A DNA stretch of 64,000 bases from assembly GCF_017115105.1 (NCBI RefSeq), contig NZ_JABXKH010000157.1, positions 1-64,000 on the forward strand, in the 5' to 3' direction. The position numbers and the translations under genes were made by a program. How positions within the stretch are numbered: the first letter of the stretch is position 1; each line of letters begins with the position of its first letter. The notes below the pieces were generated by a model. It saw only the letters and a list, made by a program, of their open reading frames with translations. It made no database searches and was not told where the DNA came from. Shown piece by piece: positions 43,634 through 53,221 of this stretch. The DNA comes from Nostoc sp. NMS2 (GTDB lineage Bacteria > Cyanobacteriota > Cyanobacteriia > Cyanobacteriales > Nostocaceae).

Positions 43634-45988
43634 ATGAAACTAATTTTACGATCGCTACTCCAAATGAGGCATAGTAGCAAAGTTATCCTAGCTGTACTGC
43701 TAATCTGCCTGATTATCCGCTCGTTACCTTATTTTGCACCCGTCCGGGTCGCAGATATTGCCCAAAATCAGTTGGCAATGCAATTTAGCGATCGCAATGG
43801 TTTACCATTAGGAACATTACTCACCCGTGACCAAGAACATACATCAGTAGTCGCACTAAATCAAGTTTCGCCCCAGTTTACACATGCCATTTTAGCCGCC
43901 GAAGATGGCAGCTTTTACCATCACGGCGCGTTGGATATGAAAGCTGTTATCCGCGCCAGCAAAGAAGCCATCCACGCGAAACGAATTGTTTCCGGCGCTT
44001 CTACTATTACTATGCAGTTGGCGCGAATGTTAGATCCTGTCCCCCGCAGCTTCTCTGGTAAACTGAGTGAAATTTGGCTATCTTGGCGGTTAACAGCAGG
44101 GATGAATAAAGATGAAATTCTCTCTGCATACATTAATCGGCTACCAATGGGCGGGAATATATATGGTGTAGAAGCAGCCGCACAGACTTATTTTTCTATC
44201 CCAGCGAGTGAGTTGAATCTTGCCCAAGCTAGTTTGTTGGCCGCTATCCCTAATAATCCCACATACTTTAACCCTTATGAACATTGGCAACGGTTGAAGC
44301 AGCGACAAAAATACGTCCTTAATCGTATGGTAGAGGAAAAGTATATTAGTGGAGCGATCGCAGCCCGAACACACACCGAAAAAGTTGTGTTTCAATCTCG
44401 CCCACGAGGAATTATCGCCGCACCACACTTTTTATTTTGGTTAGCCAATCAAATCCCCCCAACTCCCCTTGAAAAGCAGGGCTGGGGCGATAAATCCGTT
44501 ATTCGCACGACTATAAATCGCCCTTTACAGCAGTTTGTCGAAGCACAGGTACAGCAGGTGATTTTTTCCCTCGCCGCTAATAATGTTCATGATGCAGCTG
44601 CGTTGGTAATTGACAATCACACTGGTGAAGTATTGGCTTATGTCGGTTCACCTGATTACTTTAATCAAGCCAAACTAGGACGCAATGATGGAGTGCAAGC
44701 CCTACGTCAACCAGGTTCTACCCTCAAGCCATTTGTGTATGAATTAGCTTTAGAAAAAGGCTTAATTCGTCCAAATACAATTTTGGCAGATGTCCCTACC
44801 CGTTATGCAATTCCCGGTGCAAGACTTTACAGCCCAACTGATTATACCGAAAGGTTTCTTGGCCCTGTGCGGGTGCGAATCGCCTTAGCAAATTCTCTAA
44901 ATGTACCCGCAGTAAGGGTTTTAGAAAAAGTAGGTGTGGAAACTTTCTTAGAACGACTCCATCAACTTGGGTTTGAAAACCTCAATCAAACCCCAGAACA
45001 TTATGGTTTAGGTTTAACTCTCGGTAGTGGCGAAGTCAGTTTATGGGAATTAGCCCGTGCCTACCTTACTATGGCACGACTCGGAGAAGCTACGCCGCTA
45101 GTAAGCACATTTTCTGATTTCCCAATCCAAAATCCCAAACTTGTACTGAGCGCAGTCGAAGTATCTAAAATCCAAAATTCGACGACAATATGGCAATTAA
45201 TCACTCATATCCTCAGTGATAATCATTCTCGTGCGACAGCCTTTGGTGTAGACTCAGTATTAAATTTACCCTTTCCTGTTGCTGTCAAAACTGGCACTTC
45301 TTCCAATTTTCGTGATACTTGGACAGTTGGCTTCACTACCGATTACACCGTCGCTACTTGGGTAGGCAATTTCAACGGCGAACCGATGCGACAAGTCTCA
45401 GGTGTGACAGGGGCTGCACCTTTGTGGAATCGAATTATGTTACACTTGCACGAACATCAAGAACCAGCAGCTTTTCCGCCTCCAGAAGGTTTAGTGCAAT
45501 TACCTATTTGTGCAATTTCGGGGTTACGACCAACACCAGATTGTACCTCAGTGGTGCAGGAATATTTCTATCCAGAAGATAAAATTGGCTACGAAAGTGA
45601 CAATCAATTTAATTTACCACCAGAGTATAACGAGTGGTTGGCAAAACAACAGCAATCGAGTCTTGTTTCTAGCAATTTGAGAATTTTATCTCCCCATCAT
45701 GGCGATTTATTTTTACTCTATCCGGGTGAAGAAGCAAAGCAAAAACTCGAATTTAAGCTAGCGGGAAATAAATCTGCATCTGTAGAATGGTGGCTAAATG
45801 GCGAAAAGTTAGATACAAACCCAGCTAATGCTTTATTTTGGAATTTACGTCCTGGTAAGTGGACTTTGGAAGCGAGAAGCGGGGAAATGAGCGATAAGGT
45901 AAGTTTTCAGGTGGAATTAGCTAATATTAAACCTACTCGTCGAGGATTTTCTATTAGTAATTCTCAGGTAAAGGGGAATCGTCCATAA
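43634..45988 (+). CDS. pbpC: penicillin-binding protein 1C (bifunctional)
   Basis: The 784-residue protein has an N-terminal membrane anchor (VILAVLLICLIIRSLPYF). Its glycosyltransferase family 51 domain carries ILAAEDGSFYHHGALD with the catalytic Glu and GASTITMQLARML. The transpeptidase domain has the active serine in PGSTLKPF, SLN in LANSLNVPAVR, and KTG in AVKTGTSSNFRDTW. The C-terminal part (LRILSPHHGDLFLLYPG) is the BiPBP_C domain typical of PBP1C. It polymerises and cross-links peptidoglycan. ATG was preferred over an upstream TTG because AGGGA sits seven bases before it. The divergent alpha-2-macroglobulin gene supports a shared periplasmic defence/repair role. Confidence 0.95.
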   Translation: MKLILRSLLQMRHSSKVILAVLLICLIIRSLPYFAPVRVADIAQNQLAMQFSDRNGLPLGTLLTRDQEHTSVVALNQVSPQFTHAILAAEDGSFYHHGALDMKAVIRASKEAIHAKRIVSGASTITMQLARMLDPVPRSFSGKLSEIWLSWRLTAGMNKDEILSAYINRLPMGGNIYGVEAAAQTYFSIPASELNLAQASLLAAIPNNPTYFNPYEHWQRLKQRQKYVLNRMVEEKYISGAIAARTHTEKVVFQSRPRGIIAAPHFLFWLANQIPPTPLEKQGWGDKSVIRTTINRPLQQFVEAQVQQVIFSLAANNVHDAAALVIDNHTGEVLAYVGSPDYFNQAKLGRNDGVQALRQPGSTLKPFVYELALEKGLIRPNTILADVPTRYAIPGARLYSPTDYTERFLGPVRVRIALANSLNVPAVRVLEKVGVETFLERLHQLGFENLNQTPEHYGLGLTLGSGEVSLWELARAYLTMARLGEATPLVSTFSDFPIQNPKLVLSAVEVSKIQNSTTIWQLITHILSDNHSRATAFGVDSVLNLPFPVAVKTGTSSNFRDTWTVGFTTDYTVATWVGNFNGEPMRQVSGVTGAAPLWNRIMLHLHEHQEPAAFPPPEGLVQLPICAISGLRPTPDCTSVVQEYFYPEDKIGYESDNQFNLPPEYNEWLAKQQQSSLVSSNLRILSPHHGDLFLLYPGEEAKQKLEFKLAGNKSASVEWWLNGEKLDTNPANALFWNLRPGKWTLEARSGEMSDKVSFQVELANIKPTRRGFSISNSQVKGNRP

Positions 45989-45995
45989 TTAAAAT

Positions 45996-46028
45996 AATTC
46001 GTAATTCGTAATTCGTAATTCGTAATTA
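45996..46028. repeat. tandem AATTCGT heptamer array
   Basis: At least four tandem aattcgt units directly after the pbpC stop, the same unit as before the ubiquitin-like gene at 17101-17132. Confidence 0.8.
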
Positions 46029-46078
46029 AGTAATGCATAGGGAATTTTGACCCCACCGCAAAACTTGTCGCGCAATGT

Positions 46079-46175
46079 AGGGACTTCCAAATAAAAAAAT
46101 ACTCTAACTACTTCTTGTGGGGCGGACAAGATGTCCACCCCACAAGATTGGATAATTTATTTCTTGGAAGTCTCA
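46079..46175. mobile_element. MITE, AGGGACT family, copy 3 (inverted)
   Basis: Left end AGGGACTTCCAAATAAAAAA and right end GGATAATTTATTTCTTGGAAGTCTCA are the two ends of copy 1 in reverse orientation; the interior has cttgtgggg/ccccacaag arms. It is shorter than copy 1 (about 97 bases). Confidence 0.65.
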
Positions 46176-46244
46176 TAAGCGAGGGACTTAGACCCCTCAC
46201 AAATATTAAATAGCAAGGCAATGCAGTGCTAGAGGGCATTGATT

Positions 46245-46268
46245 AAAAAAGGCAGGGATTACCTGCCT
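46245..46268 (-). terminator. possible minus-strand intrinsic terminator
   Basis: AGGCAGG and CCTGCCT pair around a 5-base loop and, read on the minus strand, are followed by six T. No minus-strand gene ends here except the decayed kinase fragment at 46416-46502, so this may be the original terminator of that lost gene. Confidence 0.5.
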
Positions 46269-46415
46269 AGTTCCGTTAAACAGTTTGATGAGTAAACTAT
46301 TGCAGATCGTATTGACAAAGCCATTGCAAGATTATGTCAAAGGTGTGACCAGAAATTAATACGCTTGGGTTAGCTCTAAAAACCTAGAAAATCCCAAATG
46401 AGTATATATATTTGC

Positions 46416-46502
46416 TTACCACGTCTGCTTCATAGGAATCTCAACTACAAACTCTGTACGCCTACCAGGTGCAGAAATACATTTGATTTTTCCCTTATGG
46501 TT
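46416..46502 (-). pseudogene. C-terminal remnant of a histidine kinase
   Basis: The minus strand reads NHKGKIKCISAPGRRTEFVV and then EIPMKQTW before a stop. This matches the last 28 residues of the GAF-kinase family in this window (KHQGKLSCISALGKGTEFQIEIP). A stop codon lies immediately upstream in frame, so only the end of the ATPase domain survives. The terminator-like hairpin 150 bases downstream may belong to it. Confidence 0.6.
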
Positions 46503-46664
46503 CTATAAAGAGTTTGAGGAACTTGTGAAGGCTATGGATCATTTCTTATTTGTCATTGGTGAGTGTTTCAGGTATATTTATGTTTCTTAACAATGAGTAA
46601 ATAGATCATGTTCCCTCTGCTAAAAACATACCCCTTTCCTACGGAATGCTCTGTGAACGGGGAA

Positions 46665-47141
46665 ATGAAGTACGTGCAACGACTTCTGTGGAGTATTATC
46701 TTTGTAATATTCTTCAGCCTGACTAGCATCTTCATACTTCCTGCTGCCACCTGGGCGGCCACTTCTAGCTTGGGAGTTGACAATAGTCATCTTGCTCCTT
46801 GTCCCCCTTCTCCGAACTGTGCTGTCAGTCAAGATGCTGATTCCAAACATAGCATTGACCCGATCGCATATCATGTAGACCTCAATACAGCACGAGCAAC
46901 TTTACTCAAGGTTCTTAGTGTTGTTCCACGTACAGAGGTTATCCAACAGACAGATAATTACATCCATGCTCTTTCTAAGAGTCGGATATTCAAATTTGTG
47001 GATGATGTCGAGTTTTATTTCCCTGCTAATGAGTCAGTAATTCATCTGCGTTCGGCATCACGTCTTGGAGACTCGGATTTTGGTGTAAACCGCAGACGTT
47101 TGGAGCAAATTCGTCTGGCACTGCGTGATTTAAAAATTTGA
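46665..47141 (+). CDS. DUF1499 family exported protein
   Basis: The 158-residue product begins MKYVQRLLWSIIFVIFFSLT, a signal peptide ending near TWA-A. The mature part has PCPPSPNCAVSQDADSKHSI, HALSKSRIFKFVDDVEFYF and HLRSASRLGDSDFGVNRRRLE, the conserved blocks of DUF1499. The family is widespread in photosynthetic organisms, and its role is unknown. The internal ATG was preferred because the 19 residues before it come from a dispersed repeat (cctttcctacggaatgctctgtgaacgg-like); its own ribosome site (GGGG) is rather close. Confidence 0.85.
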   Translation: MKYVQRLLWSIIFVIFFSLTSIFILPAATWAATSSLGVDNSHLAPCPPSPNCAVSQDADSKHSIDPIAYHVDLNTARATLLKVLSVVPRTEVIQQTDNYIHALSKSRIFKFVDDVEFYFPANESVIHLRSASRLGDSDFGVNRRRLEQIRLALRDLKI

Positions 47142-47533
47142 TTTGTGGTTTGTAGTGAGTTCGCGCGGTCTTGGTGGTTTCCTCCATGAGCGACTAACAA
47201 ACCCGTAGAGTAAGGACTTTAGTGCTTGAAAGTCAAGAACTAAAGTTCTTATTATCAGCTATTAAGCATTTATACATCTGTCGCATTAAAAAGTTTTTAG
47301 CCTTCGCCTTTTTGTCAATGTTTCTGATTCTTAAAGTTAAGATGATAAGAGAAAAGTTTGAGAAACTTATGAGGACATTTCAATTAGATTGTCTTTATAA
47401 ATTTTGGTTATATGAAAGTATAAAAGTTTATTCGGCACAAATCTGATCCTACAGGTCACTACCCTAAAGCGATACCTTTCCTAACGGAACGCTACGCGAA
47501 CGGTGAGCTTCTCTACGAGACGCTCCGCGAACG
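47142..47533. other. repeat-bearing intergenic region
   Basis: A 74-codon frame (47222-47446) with a hydrophobic run exists here but has no ribosome site or recognisable motif, so I do not call it. The right end (47470-47540) holds an aacgctacgcgaacggtgag-type dispersed repeat with internal inverted GCGAACGC segments. Confidence 0.45.
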
Positions 47534-48862
47534 CTAACGCAGAACTTTTCGGTCTACTGAAGTTGCTAGAGTAATAATAAACTTCGTTCCCTGACCAGAA
47601 ATTGACGAACAGTTGATTTGTCCATTGTGTTTATCGATAATAATTTGGTAGCTAATAGCTAATCCTAGCCCAGTTCCCTTTCCCACAGCCTTAGTTGTAA
47701 AAGATGGCTCAAAAATTCTAGCTTGCACTTCAGGAGGCATACCAAGAGCGTTATCTTCGATGCAAATTGTCACGGTTTGTTGCTGATGCTGGACTGATGT
47801 AGCGATCGTGATGGTGTAAGGGTTAGCAGTAGCTATTTCCTGAACTGAGCGGTTTTGATAGAGGTCATCAAATGCATCAATAGCATTGGCGACAATATTC
47901 ATAAATACCTGATTCAGTTGTCCGGGATAGCAAGAGATTGGAGGTAACTCACCATATTGTTTGACAACCTCGATTATAGGGCGTTCTCCTTGGTCTTTGA
48001 GCCGATGTTTTAATAGCATTAAGGTACTATCAATTCCTTCGTGAATCTGAAACTCTACCATAGATGAGATATCAGATCGAGCAAAGGTTCTTAGAGAAAG
48101 GCTGATATCCCTCAAACGACTAATTCCCTGATCCATTGATCTCAGAATTTTTGGTAAATCTTCAACCAGATACTCTAAGTCAATTTCTTCAACAAGTTCT
48201 TCAATTTCTGGGTCTGGATGTGGTAGCTTTTGCTGTTGGAGATTTACTAAACGTAGGAGATCCTTGACATATCCCTCAATATGAGAGCAATTTCCACTAA
48301 TAAAACCAATCGGGTTATTAATCTCATGACCTATCCCTGCAATAAGTTGTCCAAGAGTGGACATTTTCTCACTCTGGATTAGTTGTAGTTGGGTGTTTTG
48401 TAACTGTTGGAGAGATTGGGTTAATTCGGCGGTGCGTTCTTGCACTCTTTGTTCGAGGGTACGGGTAAGATGGGAGATTTTCAGATGTAACTTTAATCGA
48501 GCAATGACTTCTTCTTGCTGGAAGGGTTTGGTAATATAATCAACTGCACCAATTTCCAGCCCTTTCACTTTGTCTGTGGCATCGGCCAAGGCAGTCATAA
48601 AAATGATCGGAATATTCTGAGTGATGGAATTAGCTTTCAACCTGCGGCAAGTTTCAAATCCATCAATACCGGGCATCATGACATCTAGGAGAATAAGATC
48701 GGGAGCAGCGTATTCTGTTTGTTCGATGGCGGATTCTCCATCGGTTGCCATCAGTGTTTTCCAGCCATATCCCTGAATCGCTTCTGATAGCACTTTAAGA
48801 TTGTTGGGATTGTCATCTACCAAAAGGATATGCATTGGCTTTAAGAGAGGTTCGATCATCAT
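47534..48862 (-). CDS. receiver-histidine kinase (REC-HK)
   Basis: The 442-residue protein starts with a receiver domain (HILLVDDNPNNLKVL, phosphoacceptor Asp60 in LILLDVMMPG, and KPFQQEEV), continues through a coiled coil, and ends with a kinase core: His179 in GIGHEINNP, N-box NIVANAIDAFDD, and GKGTGLGLAISY. Its ATG overlaps the stop of the CHASE2 kinase gene by four bases, so the two are co-translated. It probably takes the phosphoryl group from the upstream kinase and acts as an intermediate relay. Confidence 0.94.
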   Translation of the reverse strand: MMIEPLLKPMHILLVDDNPNNLKVLSEAIQGYGWKTLMATDGESAIEQTEYAAPDLILLDVMMPGIDGFETCRRLKANSITQNIPIIFMTALADATDKVKGLEIGAVDYITKPFQQEEVIARLKLHLKISHLTRTLEQRVQERTAELTQSLQQLQNTQLQLIQSEKMSTLGQLIAGIGHEINNPIGFISGNCSHIEGYVKDLLRLVNLQQQKLPHPDPEIEELVEEIDLEYLVEDLPKILRSMDQGISRLRDISLSLRTFARSDISSMVEFQIHEGIDSTLMLLKHRLKDQGERPIIEVVKQYGELPPISCYPGQLNQVFMNIVANAIDAFDDLYQNRSVQEIATANPYTITIATSVQHQQQTVTICIEDNALGMPPEVQARIFEPSFTTKAVGKGTGLGLAISYQIIIDKHNGQINCSSISGQGTKFIITLATSVDRKVLR

Positions 48863-51717
48863 TGACGTGACTCGGTTATTACAAAAGATTTAAGGAACTT
48901 ACGGATTTTTCCGGTTTGGAAGTTGACAGTAAATTTGCTCAACTCATTTGCGAAAGGAGTTAGCTGACCGTCTTGCTTAATTAACTCTTTTATGATTCCC
49001 TCAATTGCCAGAATATCTCCCATCATTGCCAGATGATAAAGTTGTTGTAAAACATCCTGTGATGGCAGAACCAATTCAGCATCAGCTTTCTGCTCAGGCT
49101 GGTAAAATGACTTTTGAGGTGTGGATTGATCGTAAATCCACTCCACTTTTAGCAGCGATAGCTTCGCTGCTGCCTCGAAGGCAGAACGCAGTGCATTAAA
49201 TAGTTCATCAATTTGCAGAGGTTTTGGCAAAAATGCTGTGGCCCCTGCCTGAAAACTCCGTTGCCGACTTTCCTCGAAGACGCTGGCACTAGAGACAATA
49301 ATTGGAATAGAACGAGTTTGTGGATTTTCTTGTAAATGAACCATTAACTCAAAGCCATCCATGTTAGGCATAGCTAAATCAAGGAGAATCACATCCGGGT
49401 GATGTTCAGTTACCATCTGTAGCGCATATTTGCCATCGCTTGCTTCCAGGGTTTGACAGCCAATTTCTTGGAGCAAACTGGTCAACATCAAACAGTGGTT
49501 AGTATCATCATCGACAATGAGAATTTGAGGCGCAGTACCCCGAATTCCGGTGATTTTCTGATGGGTTGGGGCTACTGCTGTGCCCGTCTTAGACATTGCT
49601 TCTATTTGCCAGTCATGGGAAACTGGTACTGGTACTATCAAATCTAGCCAAAAGAGACTACCTTCACCCAGATGACTCTGTACTTGAATTTGGCTGCCCA
49701 TCAATGCCGCAATTCTTTGACTGATTGCTAATCCCAAGCCAGTCCCTTCAGATTTCCGCCCTGCTTCACCTACTTGCTCAAAAGCCAAAAAGATTTTCTC
49801 TAGTTGGTCTGATGACATCCCAATACCTGTATCTTCAATCTGGAAGCGAATCTTCTGATGTGTCATTTGTTCATTGTCATTTGTCATTTGTTTAAACTCT
49901 TGCTCAATGACCAATGACGAATGACTCATGACATCTACTTTGAAGTTGACGCTACCGTTGTCTGTGAATTTGATAGCATTACCTAGTAAGTTGATCAAAA
50001 CTTGCCTTAGTCGCTTTTCATCAACTTCAATGGCAACTGGTAGGCGATCGCTGATTAAAATATTCAATGAAATCCCTTTCTGTTTTGCTCGGATACTGCA
50101 AATTTCAGTGACACCATGCAAAAAAGTGGGCAGATGTATATTAGTCGCAACCAATTCTAATTTCCGAGCTTCAATCTTTGAAAGGTCGAGAATATCATTG
50201 ATTAGCATCAGCAGGTGTGTGCCACATTGGTGGATAATGCTGACACCTTCCAGATTTTTCTCTGTCATATTTGGCGATACTTCTAGCACCTGAGCAAAAC
50301 CAAGGATGCCATTAAGCGGTGTGCGTAGTTCGTGGCTCATATTTGCCAAAAACTCGCTCTTTGCTTCGTTAGCAGCATCAGCAGCTTGCTTGGCCTCAAG
50401 CAGTTCATGAGTTCGCTCTTCAACTTTGAACTCCAGAGTTTTGGAATAATCTAATAGTTGAGCATTGGCAATTTCTAGCTGCTGATTTGCTTCTTCTAAC
50501 TGTCTCTGTTTATAGGCATTTGTTGTTGCAATCACACTGCTGATGAATGCGGCTAAAGCGGGTGTGACTGGAATCAGAATGCCATGTAAAAATATCCCAT
50601 AGCCACCCCCCACAAACACACCACAGATGCCTATAGTTGCCCAGAGAATTTTGCCACCAAGAATCCGCAGCCTACGACTGGATAAGAACCAACTACCACT
50701 AGAACCGATCGCAGACCATAAGATAATCCAGAGCGACACAGCCCCGCCAGAAAGGCCGTACAGGTTTGTCTTCCCTGTTTTTGCCCCTTGCACCAGTTGA
50801 TGGGCAATATTGGCATGGACAACAACCCCAGGCATCGTTTTTTGGGCAGAGATCCAGGAGGAACTGAAGGGTGTGTTGAAGAAGTCATTGGTACTAGCGG
50901 CCGCTGATCCAATAAATACCATGCGATCGCGCATGAGGTTGGCTGGAATTCTCCCTGCTAAGACATCGCGCATGGCAACTGTCCGAAATGCCGCGTCTGT
51001 TCCATGCCAATTGAGCAGAATTTGATAGCCGCCTGAATCAGCATCAGAGTAGCCTGCTTCTTGATTGTTTAGTGGTATGTAAATTGCTTTACCCAACTGA
51101 AACTTTTGCTGCTTGGGGTCAATACTTTCTAAGGTAATCTTGTCAGCTTCTAGGTACTTGAGCGCTACAAGAGTTGCTAGCCCAGCTTTGAGCGTGTTTT
51201 GCTCTTTGGCATCAACTGCCGTCAGGAGGGCGCGACGGACAAAGCGATCGCCATCCAACACCAAATCTGCTAACCCTACTTGATCGAGTTTCTTCAACTC
51301 CGGTGGCGGATTGACGCGCTCACCAGTGATTTTCTCAACGCCGATCAAATTAGGAGTGCTGCGGAAGATTTTTACAAGTTCTTCATGTCCGCTTCCCTCC
51401 GGTAAATCTCGATAGAGATCCAGTCCGATGGCTCTGGGTTGCTGCGCCCGAATCTTTTCTAGTAACTTTGCTAATGCCCAATCTGGAATTGGCCATTTAC
51501 GCACCGATTGAATATCGCGTTCATCGATTGTGACAATCACAATTTCATCTGCGATCGTCTCCTGTGATCGCTGACGAACCCATTCATCACGAATTTTCCA
51601 TTCAGGCAAATTGAAAAATCCCAACGATTGCCCGACAATGACAGTCAGGGCAACAGTGGGAGTAATAATCAAAACGCTACGAGTCTGTTGGATAAAGGTT
51701 TGGAATCTGCGCCACAT
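48859..51717 (-). CDS. CHASE2 sensor hybrid kinase (CHASE2-HK-REC)
   Basis: A 952-residue membrane kinase. One membrane segment near residue 20 precedes an extracytoplasmic CHASE2 domain (IVIVTIDERDIQSVRKWPIP, AIGLDLYRDLP, MVFIGSAAASTNDFFNTPF), then three membrane helices (about 330-410), a coiled coil, and a kinase core with His462 in MSHELRTPLNG and GTGLGLAIS. A receiver domain with VILLDLAMPNMDG follows, and a C-terminal helical domain. CHASE2 senses an unknown external signal. It is the upstream gene of the REC-HK and is followed upstream by DUF928 and CHAT genes, a recurring cyanobacterial neighbourhood. Confidence 0.94.
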   Translation of the reverse strand: MWRRFQTFIQQTRSVLIITPTVALTVIVGQSLGFFNLPEWKIRDEWVRQRSQETIADEIVIVTIDERDIQSVRKWPIPDWALAKLLEKIRAQQPRAIGLDLYRDLPEGSGHEELVKIFRSTPNLIGVEKITGERVNPPPELKKLDQVGLADLVLDGDRFVRRALLTAVDAKEQNTLKAGLATLVALKYLEADKITLESIDPKQQKFQLGKAIYIPLNNQEAGYSDADSGGYQILLNWHGTDAAFRTVAMRDVLAGRIPANLMRDRMVFIGSAAASTNDFFNTPFSSSWISAQKTMPGVVVHANIAHQLVQGAKTGKTNLYGLSGGAVSLWIILWSAIGSSGSWFLSSRRLRILGGKILWATIGICGVFVGGGYGIFLHGILIPVTPALAAFISSVIATTNAYKQRQLEEANQQLEIANAQLLDYSKTLEFKVEERTHELLEAKQAADAANEAKSEFLANMSHELRTPLNGILGFAQVLEVSPNMTEKNLEGVSIIHQCGTHLLMLINDILDLSKIEARKLELVATNIHLPTFLHGVTEICSIRAKQKGISLNILISDRLPVAIEVDEKRLRQVLINLLGNAIKFTDNGSVNFKVDVMSHSSLVIEQEFKQMTNDNEQMTHQKIRFQIEDTGIGMSSDQLEKIFLAFEQVGEAGRKSEGTGLGLAISQRIAALMGSQIQVQSHLGEGSLFWLDLIVPVPVSHDWQIEAMSKTGTAVAPTHQKITGIRGTAPQILIVDDDTNHCLMLTSLLQEIGCQTLEASDGKYALQMVTEHHPDVILLDLAMPNMDGFELMVHLQENPQTRSIPIIVSSASVFEESRQRSFQAGATAFLPKPLQIDELFNALRSAFEAAAKLSLLKVEWIYDQSTPQKSFYQPEQKADAELVLPSQDVLQQLYHLAMMGDILAIEGIIKELIKQDGQLTPFANELSKFTVNFQTGKIRKFLKSFVITESRQ

Positions 51718-51719
51718 GG

Positions 51720-51860
51720 TGACTGGGGAGTAGGGAGTAGGGAGTAGTGAGAGGGAGCAGGGGAGTAGGGAGATGAGGGGAATGAGGGGGACAAGGGAGA
51801 CAAGGGGGAATCATTGAATAAATCTCTCCCTTGTCTCCCCCCTCCTCCTTGTCTCCCTTG
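51720..51860. repeat. purine-rich hairpin repeat between DUF928 and CHASE2 genes
   Basis: Tandem GGGAGTA units and a GGGGGACAAGGGAGA segment that pairs with TCTCCCTTGTCTCCCCC further right. It is the same class as the runs near 27.4 and 30.1 kb and could attenuate read-through from DUF928 to the kinase gene. Confidence 0.5.
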
Positions 51861-51894
51861 TCTCTTTCCAATGCCCAATGCCCCATGCCCAAAA

Positions 51895-52881
51895 TTAGTT
51901 CGTAGATACTAATAACGGAACTGTGACAATCTCCTTCAAGCTAACTGAGGAGAGTAGTTCTTCCCATTGCTTGTTAAGAGTTAAATTGGTGGGTTGAGCG
52001 CTATGTAGGACTGCAAGTGTTTCCACGCAGTCATACCAAACGCCATGTTTACCGAAAGCTGCCGCCCGCTTTAGAGCATCTTCTTGCTCCATTGCTGTTG
52101 TCAGTTCAGCATTAGGCTGGATGCGTTGAATCCAACCATCGATATAAGGCGTATTTGGGCCAAGCTGTCCATCAAGTTTGACAGCTAGAAACCAATGGTA
52201 GTTTTTTCCAACTGCTAAAGCTGGTGCTTCGACTGGTAATTTGACAGCAATTACCCCAGCTTTAAGAGCAACAGGAATGGTCATTTGATACTGTGTATTG
52301 CCAGCTTCATCCTTGAGGCTGAACACAGCTTCTTCTGCATTAGAAGCAGGGAGATATACCAGAATTGTGGGACGTTCAGACACTGTTGTGCCATAGAAGC
52401 TTTGGGGTAGGAGTGCGATTAGGGCTGCTGGGCCTGCTGCACCTACAGTTGAAGGATTTAAGTAGTAAGTACCAACCCGAGAAGCTCCTCCACTTGCCTG
52501 TTGAGGAGCGTTTTTGCCAGTACTGGGTGTAAAAAGGTCGCCTCTAGAAGCTCCTCCACTTGCCTGTTGAGGAGCGCTTTTGCTGGCACTGGGTGTAAAG
52601 AGATTGCCTCTAGAAGCTCCTCCTGTTGATTGTCTGGGAGCGCTTTTGCTGGCACTAGGTGTAAAGAGATTGCCTCTAGAAGCTCCTCCTGTTGATTGGC
52701 TGGGAGCGCTTTTGCTAGAAGCAGGGATAAAGAAATTACCACGAGAAGCTCCTCCGGTCGCTTGGCTGGGAGCGCCATTGTTGATTGGTGGGGTAAATGT
52801 AACAGCATAGGCACTGTTCAATGTAGTACTGGTGAATAGAGCGATGACGCTTAATGCACTAGCTAAATATCGGTGTTTCAT
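51895..52881 (-). CDS. DUF928 exported protein with five N-terminal repeats
   Basis: The 328-residue protein starts with a signal peptide (MKHRYLASALSVIALFTSTT to about SAYA). Then come five ~24-residue repeats of the form SAPxQxxGGASRGxLFTP, and the DUF928 domain from residue 135 (LIALLPQSFYGTTVSERPTI, YHWFLAVKLD, YIDGWIQRI). The second ATG was chosen, with AGGTG eight bases before it. DUF928 proteins regularly sit with CHAT-TPR and CHASE2 genes in cyanobacteria, and probably act in the periplasm. The repeats are nearly identical at DNA level, a sign of recent expansion. Confidence 0.9.
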   Translation of the reverse strand: MKHRYLASALSVIALFTSTTLNSAYAVTFTPPINNGAPSQATGGASRGNFFIPASSKSAPSQSTGGASRGNLFTPSASKSAPRQSTGGASRGNLFTPSASKSAPQQASGGASRGDLFTPSTGKNAPQQASGGASRVGTYYLNPSTVGAAGPAALIALLPQSFYGTTVSERPTILVYLPASNAEEAVFSLKDEAGNTQYQMTIPVALKAGVIAVKLPVEAPALAVGKNYHWFLAVKLDGQLGPNTPYIDGWIQRIQPNAELTTAMEQEDALKRAAAFGKHGVWYDCVETLAVLHSAQPTNLTLNKQWEELLSSVSLKEIVTVPLLVSTN

Positions 52882-53221
52882 GATGTAGCACCTCATTTGA
52901 GAAAAGTAATACTAAATACATTTATTCTGATTGTGGGAAAAAGCTGGAAAATCCTTTCATCTAAGAGTCAAAGGCTTCAATACCTAATAGAAATATAAAC
53001 GAAACTTGACTTTTTTACCGTAAAAATTTGCGCAAAATGCCAGGTAGTTTATAAGTAAATTTACGCAAATAAAAGAAGATACAGAAAGTAGGGCAAAGCT
53101 CGCAATTTAAATCCCTCACCAAATCTCCGATTTGGTGCTTTGGAATTAGATGGAGTTAGAGAGCAAAAGATAAATTCCAATCCCCTGCCCCCTGTCCCCT
53201 ACCCCCTGCCCCCTGCCTCCT
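52882..53221. other. intergenic region, no gene seen
   Basis: Between the CHAT gene and DUF928 there is a short CCCCTGCCCCCTGTCCCC run at 53180-53220 and otherwise AT-rich sequence. No frame or structure stands out. The promoter of DUF928 presumably lies near 52900-53000. Confidence 0.45.

Noticed and set aside
47222..47446. 74-codon frame with hydrophobic run
   Set aside because: No ribosome site or family-like pattern; surrounded by repeats.
52458..52814. 118-codon frame within the DUF928 repeats
   Set aside because: It is a shadow frame produced by the in-frame DNA repeats of the real gene.
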